NCBI GenBank assembly: GCA_934621665.1
Contig: CAKTUT010000064.1
Location: forward strand, 1 to 9,222
Source of the DNA: an uncultured Oscillospiraceae bacterium
GTDB taxonomy: Bacteria > Bacillota > Clostridia > Oscillospirales > Oscillospiraceae
Direction of reading: 5' to 3'
DNA: 9,222 nt
A model generated the notes under the pieces. The model worked only from the letters and a program-made list of their open reading frames with translations, was not told the origin of the DNA and searched no databases. The first letter of the stretch is position 1. Every line of letters starts with the position of its first letter. Made by a program: the position numbers and the translations under genes. Below, piece by piece: positions 1 to 4,816 of the stretch.

Positions 1-1
1 G

Positions 2-124
2 CGCTTTTACGATGGCAAGACGCAGATGGAGGTAGCGCGGCAGGTTGGCATCTCGCAGGCGCAGGTGTCACGGCTTGAGAAAAACGCCATCAGCTCCATC
101 CGGCGCGCAATTACGCCGTCCTGA
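2..124 (+). CDS. sigG: RNA polymerase sporulation sigma factor, SigG type (C-terminal end only)
   Basis: The window opens inside this gene; only the last 40 codons plus a TGA stop at 122-124 are present. The reading frame gives a region 4.2 helix-turn-helix with the phrases GKTQMEVARQVGISQAQVSR and LEKNAISSIRR, which is the part of a sigma-70 family protein that contacts the -35 element. KTQMEVA together with ISQAQVSRLEK resembles SigG (late forespore sigma factor) more than SigF or SigE as I remember them. The next gene is a YlmC/YmxH sporulation gene, and sigG followed by ylmC is a familiar clostridial order. Everything upstream of region 4.2 lies outside the window, so the SigG assignment over SigF rests on a short stretch plus context. 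Confidence 0.8.
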   Translation, partial: RFYDGKTQMEVARQVGISQAQVSRLEKNAISSIRRAITPS

Positions 125-182
125 CGCGCCTTTTGTCATACGCTCCGCGCAGGGGTCATAGCCTGTAGGGAATATGATTTGC

Positions 183-187
183 GGAGG
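183..187 (+). promoter_or_regulatory. Ribosome binding site deciding the YlmC/YmxH start
   Basis: GGAGG lies only 2 nt before the ATG at 190 but 8 nt before the second in-frame ATG at 196. The spacing favours 196 as the true start, making the protein 92 rather than 94 residues. Confidence 0.6.
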
Positions 188-189
188 CG

Positions 190-474
190 ATGGGTATGGT
201 CAATCGGTTTTCACAGCTCCGGAACAAAGAGGTGATTCTCATCTGCGAGGGATGCAGGCTCGGTTATATCCGCGATCTGTCGGTGGAGCTTGAGACAGGA
301 AAGGTTGTCAGCATCATTGTTCCGGGGCCGTGCCGGTTTTTGGGGCTGTTTGGGCGGGAGGACGATTACGTCATTCCGTGGGCGTGCATCCGCCGGATTG
401 GAGACGATATCATTCTTGTGGACGGCCCTGTGCCGGAGTGGCGCGTGCAGCGAAAGCGCAAGGGGCTGTTTTAA
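190..474 (+). CDS. ylmC: YlmC/YmxH family sporulation protein (PRC-barrel)
   Basis: This is a small protein of 94 codons from the ATG at 190, or 92 from the better-spaced ATG at 196. The sequence has the layout of the YlmC/YmxH PRC-barrel family: an opening FSQLRNKEVILI, a central GYIRDLSVELETGKVVSIIV, and a closing YVIPWACIRRIGDDIILVDG. PRC-barrel domains are small beta-barrels that act as interaction modules; the exact role of YlmC/YmxH in sporulation is not settled. It follows the SigG-type gene by 65 nt with no terminator in between, so read-through or co-transcription is likely. The N-terminal CEGC cysteine pair (residues 19-22 of the longer form) is visible; I attach no function to it. 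The gene ends before the rpsB promoter, so it belongs to the upstream unit. Confidence 0.88.
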   Translation: MGMVNRFSQLRNKEVILICEGCRLGYIRDLSVELETGKVVSIIVPGPCRFLGLFGREDDYVIPWACIRRIGDDIILVDGPVPEWRVQRKRKGLF

Positions 475-517
475 GCAAATAAACTGCAAAATCCATGAGA
501 AAATTTGCAAAAAATAC

Positions 518-546
518 TTGCATCCGGCATGGCTTTTCGCTATAAT
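518..546 (+). promoter_or_regulatory. Sigma-A promoter of rpsB-tsf
   Basis: The -35 box is TTGCAT (518-523), followed by a 17-nt spacer and a perfect -10 box TATAAT (541-546). The AT-rich stretch upstream (about 475-515) could act as an UP-like element. The expected transcription start is near 553, giving a leader of about 113 nt before rpsB. Confidence 0.85.
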
Positions 547-552
547 ATTCGA

Positions 553-665
553 GCGCGTGCAAAGCGCGTAATCAACTCACACACCCGGTGATTTCCTTTC
601 CGGTGCCCGCAAGGGTGGGGAGGAAAGATGATCGGGGTGGAGGAAAAACAAAAGGAGATTTTCAA
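553..665 (+). promoter_or_regulatory. Structured 5' leader of rpsB, candidate S2 autoregulatory leader
   Basis: The untranslated leader holds a stem CTTTCC (596-601) with GGAAAG (622-627). Inside it sits a CCC (606-608), GCAA tetraloop, GGG (613-615) hairpin. The arm TTTCCT (592-597) could pair either with AGGAAA at 621-626 or with the second copy AGGAAA at 641-646, so two mutually exclusive folds are possible. A smaller CGCG/CGCG stem (554-557 with 565-568) lies at the start. Leaders of ribosomal protein genes often mediate feedback by the encoded protein; that this one does so is inference. Confidence 0.45.
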
Positions 666-1403
666 ATGGCAGTCGTATCTATGAAGCAGCTGCTGGAGGC
701 TGGCGTACACTTCGGTCATCAGACCCGTCGCTGGAACCCCAAAATGGCAACCTACATCTACACCGAGCGCAATGGTATCTACATCATTGACCTGCAGAAA
801 ACCGTTAAGAAGCTGGAAGAGGCTTATTCCTTTGTCCGTGAGCTGGCAGCCAACGGCGAGAACATTCTGTTCGTTGGCACCAAGAAGCAGGCGCAGGACG
901 CCATCAAGGAAGAGGCTGAGCGCGTTGGTCAGTACTATGTCAACGCCCGTTGGCTGGGTGGTATGCTCACCAACTTCCGCACCATGCGCACCCGTATCGA
1001 CCGTCTGGCACAGCTGAAGAAGATGGAAGCCGACGGCACGTTCGCAATGCTCCCCAAGAAAGAAGTCATCAAGCATCAGGGCGAGATCGCCAAGCTTGAG
1101 AAGTATCTGGGCGGCGTGAAGGAAATGAAGAAGCTCCCCGGCGCTCTGTTTATCGTTGACCCCCGCAAGGAGCACAACGCAATTGCAGAGGCTCGCAAGC
1201 TGCACATCCCCATCGTTGCAATCGTTGACACCAACTGCGACCCCGATGAGGTCGATTATGTCATCCCCGGCAACGATGACGCAATCCGCGCCATCCGTCT
1301 GATCGCCGCTACCATGGCCAACGCTGTTGTTGAGGGACGCCAGGGCGAGGAGAACACCGAAGCTCCCGCAGCCGAGGCTGCTGAAGCACCCGCTGCTGAA
1401 TAA
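666..1403 (+). CDS. rpsB: Small subunit ribosomal protein S2 (uS2)
   Basis: This gene encodes 245 residues, a normal length for bacterial S2, a protein of the 30S head/body junction added late in assembly and needed for S1 binding where S1 exists. The sequence starts [19 protein letters not shown] and has [33 protein letters not shown] and the second S2 signature ending [14 protein letters not shown]. The C-terminus is a short Ala/Glu/Pro tail ([15 protein letters not shown]), variable in this family. The start at 666 is chosen because AAGGAG (652-657) is 8 nt upstream and the protein begins as S2 does. The open frame extends back to 588, but those extra codons fall in the leader and do not resemble S2. 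It is followed by tsf, the usual bacterial order. Confidence 0.98.
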   Translation: MAVVSMKQLLEAGVHFGHQTRRWNPKMATYIYTERNGIYIIDLQKTVKKLEEAYSFVRELAANGENILFVGTKKQAQDAIKEEAERVGQYYVNARWLGGMLTNFRTMRTRIDRLAQLKKMEADGTFAMLPKKEVIKHQGEIAKLEKYLGGVKEMKKLPGALFIVDPRKEHNAIAEARKLHIPIVAIVDTNCDPDEVDYVIPGNDDAIRAIRLIAATMANAVVEGRQGEENTEAPAAEAAEAPAAE

Positions 1404-1420
1404 GTTTTGTAAACCATAAA

Positions 1421-1446
1421 TGCCCGCCGCATGACGGGCACTTTTC
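1421..1446 (+). terminator. Hairpin between rpsB and tsf (attenuator-like)
   Basis: TGCCCG (1421-1426) pairs with CGGGCA (1435-1440) across an 8-nt loop, followed by CTTTTC. The stem is short and the T tract poor, so it is more likely a partial attenuator or an RNA processing/stability element than a full stop. It could set the ratio of S2 to EF-Ts. Confidence 0.5.
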
Positions 1447-1479
1447 AAAAGAATCCAATATATACAGGAGGATATTACA

Positions 1480-2406
1480 ATGGCATTTACTGCTGCTGAT
1501 GTCAAGAAACTGCGTGAAATGACCAACGTCGGTATGATGGACTGCAAAAAGGCGCTGACCGAGACCGACGGCGATATGGACAAGGCAGTCGAATGGCTGC
1601 GCGAAAAGGGTCTTGCAAAGGCTGCCAAGAAAGCCAGCCGTATTGCGGCTGAGGGCATGGCCTACGCAACCGTCTGCCCTGAGTGCGGCGTTGGCGCTGT
1701 CGTCGAGGTCAACTGCGAGACCGACTTCTGCGCGAAGTCCGCTCCGTTTGTTGAGTTCGTCAAGGATATCTGCAAGGTCGTTCTGAATGACAATCCCGCA
1801 GATGTCACCGCTCTGACCGAGTGCAAGTATCCCGGCACGGAGCTGAAGGTTTCCGAGGTTCTGCCGGAGAAAGTTATGTCCATTGGCGAAAACCTGCAGA
1901 TCCGCCGCTTTGCCCGCTTCGACAAGAACACTTCCGTGGCCTATGTCCATGCCGGCGGTAAGATTGGCGTTCTGGTCAACCTGGCCGTTGAGGGCGGCAT
2001 CGACGCCACCAACATCGGCAAGGATATTGCCATGCAGATCGCTGCTCTGAACCCCCGCTTCTGGGACAAGAGCCTTGTCACCGATGACGTCATCGAGGAA
2101 GAAAAGAAAATTCTGGTTGCCCAGATGGACAACGATCCCAAGATGGCTTCCAAGCCCCAGCAGGTCAAGGAAAAGATTGCCGCTGGCAAGCTGAACAAGT
2201 TCTATGAAGAGAACTGCCTGCTCCAGCAGCCGTTCGTTAAGGACGGCAGCGTTTCCGTTGAGCAGTACATGAACGCCGCTGCCAAGGAGCTTGGCGGTAA
2301 GGTCACGTTCGTCGATGCTGTTCGCTTTGAAAAGGGCGAGGGCATCGAAAAGAAGCAGGAGGACTTCGCCGCAGAAGTCGCTGCGCAGATGAATATGGGC
2401 AAGTAA
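1480..2406 (+). CDS. tsf: Translation elongation factor Ts
   Basis: EF-Ts is the nucleotide exchange factor that releases GDP from EF-Tu in the cytoplasm. The 308-residue product is within the normal range. The N-terminal UBA-like domain (about 1-45) carries LREMTNVGMMDCKKAL, the core signature of the family. The second signature appears as EVNCETDFCA (about residues 76-85), and a second half-repeat includes AYVHAGGKIGVLVNLAVEGG. Residues 66-84 hold four cysteines, including CPEC, where I would expect a non-cysteine stretch of the YIHGGG type; this looks lineage-specific. AGGAGG (1466-1471) stands 8 nt before the ATG. The gene is the second of the rpsB-tsf unit and is followed at once by a strong terminator, so there is no pyrH or frr in this operon. 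Confidence 0.97.
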   Translation: MAFTAADVKKLREMTNVGMMDCKKALTETDGDMDKAVEWLREKGLAKAAKKASRIAAEGMAYATVCPECGVGAVVEVNCETDFCAKSAPFVEFVKDICKVVLNDNPADVTALTECKYPGTELKVSEVLPEKVMSIGENLQIRRFARFDKNTSVAYVHAGGKIGVLVNLAVEGGIDATNIGKDIAMQIAALNPRFWDKSLVTDDVIEEEKKILVAQMDNDPKMASKPQQVKEKIAAGKLNKFYEENCLLQQPFVKDGSVSVEQYMNAAAKELGGKVTFVDAVRFEKGEGIEKKQEDFAAEVAAQMNMGK

Positions 2407-2426
2407 TTGCTCCGCCGCTTTAACTG

Positions 2427-2457
2427 AAAAAAGGATGGGCGTTAGCCCATCCTTTTT
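2427..2457. terminator. Bidirectional intrinsic terminator between tsf and the convergent export gene
   Basis: GGATGGGC (2433-2440) pairs perfectly with GCCCATCC (2445-2452) over a GTTA loop. It is flanked by A6 on the left and T5 on the right, so both strands see a U tract after the stem. It ends rpsB-tsf on the plus strand and can also catch transcripts of the minus-strand gene at 2528-3010. Confidence 0.9.
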
Positions 2458-2488
2458 GCTTACACATGTATTATTATAGAAATAGAAT

Positions 2489-2520
2489 CAGTCCGGAGGG
2501 CGGTGTGGCCATCCGGACTG
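2489..2520 (-). terminator. Inverted repeat downstream of the export protein gene
   Basis: CAGTCCGGA (2489-2497) and TCCGGACTG (2512-2520) form a perfect 9-bp stem with a 14-nt GC-rich loop. It begins just 7 nt past the minus-strand stop codon. On the minus strand it is followed by an AT-rich but interrupted T stretch, so it may be a weak terminator backed up by the stem at 2427-2457. Confidence 0.5.
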
Positions 2521-2527
2521 TACTATG

Positions 2528-3010
2528 TTATCGGAACAGATATCGAATGCCGCCGATCAGGCCATAGACGCCGAGCGTCATGATAAGACCCGATACAAGC
2601 GTGCCGCATGCGATGGCGACAGCGGAGCGCTTGCGATCCATGTTGCACAGATCAGCCAGAATCGAACCAATCCAGCAGCCAATACCGGTCAGTGGAATGG
2701 AGACCAGCAGAAATAGCGCCCAAGGGCCATATTTATGCAGGATTTCACCGTGCCGGTCAAGCGCGCGCTTGACAGCGGCGACAAGGCGGCCGCGCGGCTG
2801 TGCGCCGCTGCGCCAGAGCTTTAACAGAAACGGAACCGGTGCAAACGAACCTATGCAGGTAAGCGCGTAGGCAAAATACCATTTCATTTTCAGCGCCGCA
2901 GCAAATAGAATTGCGCCTTTGTTTTCCACAAATGGCAGCGCCGAGGTCAGAATCACGGAAAGAATTCGCGCAAGCATACCGCTGGTAGCCGTATGGATGA
3001 CTGCCTCCAC
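2528..3010 (-). CDS. COG2426-family small multidrug export protein (integral membrane)
   Basis: The 160-residue protein is mostly hydrophobic, with about four membrane segments. Family features of Sm_multidrug_ex (PF06695, COG2426) are visible: the PFVENKGAI motif near residues 26-34, a FAPVPFLLKL segment (56-65), a basic loop around 66-90, and the glycine-rich IPLTGIGCWIGSILADL helix (105-121). Despite the family name, the substrate of these proteins is not well established. The start is a GTG (3008-3010), chosen because GGAGGT lies 6 nt upstream and the next methionine (residue 12) would cut off the first segment. It is transcribed on its own, convergent with tsf and divergent from pyk. Confidence 0.87.
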   Translation of the reverse strand: MEAVIHTATSGMLARILSVILTSALPFVENKGAILFAAALKMKWYFAYALTCIGSFAPVPFLLKLWRSGAQPRGRLVAAVKRALDRHGEILHKYGPWALFLLVSIPLTGIGCWIGSILADLCNMDRKRSAVAIACGTLVSGLIMTLGVYGLIGGIRYLFR

Positions 3011-3016
3011 AGATTC

Positions 3017-3022
3017 ACCTCC
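3017..3022 (-). promoter_or_regulatory. Ribosome binding site supporting a GTG start
   Basis: On the minus strand GGAGGT is followed by 6 nt and then GTG (3010-3008). No ATG lies at a better distance, so the non-ATG start of the export protein is well supported. Confidence 0.75.
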
Positions 3023-3044
3023 AAAATCGCAATTTCGATTCCCA

Positions 3045-3073
3045 ATGATAACACAAAAAACGCATTTCGTAAA
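3045..3073 (-). promoter_or_regulatory. Candidate sigma-A promoter of the export protein gene
   Basis: Read on the minus strand, TTTACG (3073-3068), a 17-nt spacer and TATCAT (3050-3045) form a moderate match to the consensus. The start would be near 3038, leaving a leader of about 28 nt before the GTG. Confidence 0.5.
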
Positions 3074-3090
3074 GTGCTTTTTACAGGAAA

Positions 3091-3123
3091 GCTGCGTGGC
3101 AGCACAACCTTAACGCACGCAGC
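3091..3123. repeat. Inverted repeat abutting the pyk promoter, candidate operator
   Basis: GCTGCGTG (3091-3098) and CACGCAGC (3116-3123) are perfect 8-bp inverted arms with 17 nt between them. The right arm ends 1 nt before the -35 box of the pyk promoter, so a dimeric regulator bound here would touch RNA polymerase. It lies upstream of the expected transcript start and is therefore more likely a DNA site than an RNA hairpin. Confidence 0.4.
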
Positions 3124-3124
3124 A

Positions 3125-3153
3125 TTGACATTGCGGATAGAATATAGTAAGAT
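3125..3153 (+). promoter_or_regulatory. Sigma-A promoter of the uORF-pyk transcript
   Basis: A perfect -35 box TTGACA (3125-3130), a 17-nt spacer and a -10 box TAAGAT (3148-3153) predict a start near 3160. The leader to pyk would be about 130 nt and contains the small ORF at 3188-3265. Confidence 0.8.
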
Positions 3154-3187
3154 GTGGCGCGAGCGGAAAAGCGTGGAGGCAAGATTT

Positions 3188-3265
3188 ATGCCGGTACTGC
3201 TGCTGATTTGGAATTTCTTCTGCCGGATGCGGCGCTATGCGCGCGGCGTGGCAATGGGAAAGTAA
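3188..3265 (+). CDS. Small upstream ORF (25 residues) in the pyk leader
   Basis: A 25-codon ORF lies between the pyk promoter and pyk. It has a good ribosome site, GGAGG (3175-3179), 8 nt before its ATG, better than the GAGG (3278-3281) of pyk itself. The peptide begins MPVLLLIWNFF, a hydrophobic stretch, and continues with a basic part, RMRRYARG. It stops with TAA 24 nt before the pyk start. I do not recognise it as a known family. It may be a regulatory leader peptide, a small membrane peptide, or a device that brings ribosomes to the weak pyk start. It is not rich in any one amino acid as classical attenuation peptides are. Whether it is translated is inferred only from the ribosome site and promoter position. 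Confidence 0.5.
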   Translation: MPVLLLIWNFFCRMRRYARGVAMGK

Positions 3266-3289
3266 GGAAAAGAAAACGAGGCTCTACGA

Positions 3290-4683
3290 ATGAGAAAAAC
3301 GAAGATTGTATGCACGATTGGTCCTGCAAGCAGTGACCCTGAGATATTTGCGCAGATGTGCCATGCGGGACTGAATGTCGCGCGGCTGAACTTCTCACAC
3401 GGGACGCATGAGGAGCAGCAGCAGAAAGTTGACATGATTCAGCGTGTTCGTGAGCAGTTGCAGCTGCCAATTGCGATCATGCTGGACACAAAAGGTCCGG
3501 AGTACCGCATCCGGACGTTCAAAAATGGTGAGATCTTGCTGAATGACGGCGATGAGTTTACCTTTACCACGCGCGACGTGGAGGGCGATGAGACGATTGT
3601 TAGCGTAAGCTATGCAGGTCTTGCCGATGAGCTGAAGCCCGGCGATACCGTTCTGGTCAACAACGGCCTTGTGATTTTTACGGTGGAGTCGATTGACGGA
3701 ACAGAGATTCACTGTAAGGTAAAGGCTGGGGGCAAGCTCTCTAACCGCAAGAGCATGAGCTTCCCTAATAAGGTTCTGAAGCAGGTCTATCTGAGTGAGC
3801 AGGACAAGGAGGATCTGTTGTTCGGCATCCGCAATCACGTGGACTATGTGGCTGCGTCTTTCGTCTCGTGCAAGCAGGACGTGGTTGATCTGCGGACATT
3901 CCTCAACGAAAACGGCGGCGAGGGAATTGATATTATCGCCAAGATTGAAAACCGCGCCGGTATCGACAACATTGACGGTATCTGCGAGGTGTGCGACGGC
4001 ATTATGGTGGCGCGCGGCGACCTTGGCGTGGAAGTGCCGTTTGTGGAGCTTCCAGCCATTCAGAAATATCTGATTACAAAGTGCCGCCTGCTTGGAAAGC
4101 GCGTGATTACGGCGACGGAAATGCTGGAATCCATGATTCAGAATCCGCGCCCGACGCGTGCAGAGATTTCAGATGTTGCAAATGCAGTTTATGACGGTAC
4201 GAGCGCAGTCATGCTCTCTGGCGAGTCCGCCGCGGGCAAATACCCAGTCAAGACGGTACAGACAATGTCGGAGATCTGTGAGGAGACCGAGCAGCACATC
4301 CACTATGAGACGCGCTTCCGCAACTATAAATTCCAGATTAAAAATCTACGTGCGGTATGGCAATTGACATCGGCGCAAAGGCGATTGTGGTAAGCTCACT
4401 GTCGGGCGCGACGGTTCGCATGGTTTCGCGCTTCCGCGTGCCGATGGATATTGTTGGCATGGCGACCAATAAGGCCGTGTGGTACAAGCTGGCACTCTCG
4501 TGGGGCGTGCAGCCGGTGCTGAGCGAGTATTTTGACTCGACGGACGTGCTGTTCTATCACGCACGCAAGGTGGCACAGGAGGCGCTGCATCTCCAGCATG
4601 GCGACAATATTGTTCTGACCGGCGGTACGACAATGAACGGCAGATCTGGCAACACCAATTTGATTAAGGTTGAGACAATCTGA
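3290..4683 (+). pseudogene. pyk: Pyruvate kinase with a disrupted reading frame
   Basis: Pyruvate kinase converts phosphoenolpyruvate and ADP to pyruvate and ATP, the last step of glycolysis. The first frame runs 3290-4393 and is intact through the A and B domains: [14 protein letters not shown] (4-17), ARLNFSHG (31-38), LDTKGPE (65-71), IAKIENRAG with the catalytic Lys at 218, [10 protein letters not shown] (241-250), and the block [18 protein letters not shown] (273-290) with [13 protein letters not shown] (307-319). After IKNL (near 4348) the frame goes wrong and ends in a foreign tail at 4393. The C-terminal domain continues in another frame from about 4348 to 4683. Compared with pyruvate kinases such as E. 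coli PykF, about seven residues of a helix are also missing at the junction, so a net deletion of about 22 nt (a 3n+1 loss) fits better than a one-base slip. This may be a real mutation or an assembly error. In the B domain the usual DDG is NNG (124-126). Confidence 0.9.
4348..4683 (+). pseudogene. pyk: Out-of-frame C-terminal domain of pyruvate kinase
   Basis: This is the 3' part of the same gene, separated from the first part by the frame break. It encodes most of the C domain: [17 protein letters not shown], then ATNKAVWYKLALSWGVQPVL, and the family-typical end GTTMNGRSGNTNLIKVETI. An ATG occurs at 4357, but no Shine-Dalgarno sequence precedes it, so independent translation is unlikely. 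The C domain usually carries the tetramer interface and allosteric site, so a protein ending at 4393 would lack it. The sequence shows no decay beyond the junction, which points to a recent event or an artefact. Confidence 0.85.
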
Positions 4684-4696
4684 TAAAACTCAATGA

Positions 4697-4729
4697 AATC
4701 GCCGTGGCACAGCCGCGGCGATTCTTTTG
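4697..4729 (+). terminator. Intrinsic terminator of pyk
   Basis: ATCGCCGTGGC (4698-4708) pairs with GCCGCGGCGAT (4712-4722), 11 bp with one G-T pair, over an ACA loop. It is followed by TCTTTTGC. It starts 14 nt after the pyk stop codon. Confidence 0.85.
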
Positions 4730-4730
4730 C

Positions 4731-4763
4731 TGTGCAGGTGTGTCAAAAACGCATACCTGCACA
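4731..4763. repeat. Inverted repeat between two terminators
   Basis: TGTGCAGGT (4731-4739) and ACCTGCACA (4755-4763) are perfect 9-bp arms with a 15-nt A-rich centre that can add a few inner pairs. It has no T tract on either side. It sits between the pyk terminator and the kinase terminator; its role is unknown. Confidence 0.5.
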
Positions 4764-4769
4764 CATAGG

Positions 4770-4805
4770 AAAAAACCGGCGGCTGCAAGCGCAGCCGCCG
4801 GTTTT
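4770..4805. terminator. Bidirectional intrinsic terminator, mainly for the kinase gene
   Basis: CCGGCGGCTGC (4776-4786) pairs perfectly with GCAGCCGCCGG (4791-4801) over an AAGC loop. On the minus strand the stem is followed by T6, ideal for ending the kinase transcript, and on the plus strand by T4. It lies 11 nt past the kinase stop codon. Confidence 0.9.
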
Positions 4806-4816
4806 GCGTTATTTGC

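Noticed and set aside
135..160. GTCATA repeated at 135-140 and 155-160 in front of the YlmC/YmxH gene, considered as a sporulation promoter.
   Set aside because: The elements do not match the spacing and sequence of sigma-E, F, G or K promoters well enough to call one.
475..508. Inverted repeat GCAAAT (475-480) and ATTTGC (503-508), considered as a terminator of the YlmC/YmxH gene.
   Set aside because: The stem is six AT-rich pairs with a 22-nt loop and no following T tract; too weak to call.
588..665. A longer S2 starting at ATG 588.
   Set aside because: The added codons fall in the structured leader and do not resemble S2; the ATG at 666 has a proper AAGGAG at 8 nt.
540..1950. Long minus-strand open frames opposite rpsB and tsf (for example 540-1658 and 1309-1950).
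   Set aside because: They mirror strongly codon-biased, well-recognised genes on the plus strand and encode nothing recognisable; they are antisense shadows.
4337..4360. Programmed -1 frameshifting as an explanation for the pyk frame change.
   Set aside because: The local ATTAAAAATCTA is not a canonical X-XXY-YYZ slippery heptamer, and a slip would still leave about seven helix residues missing.
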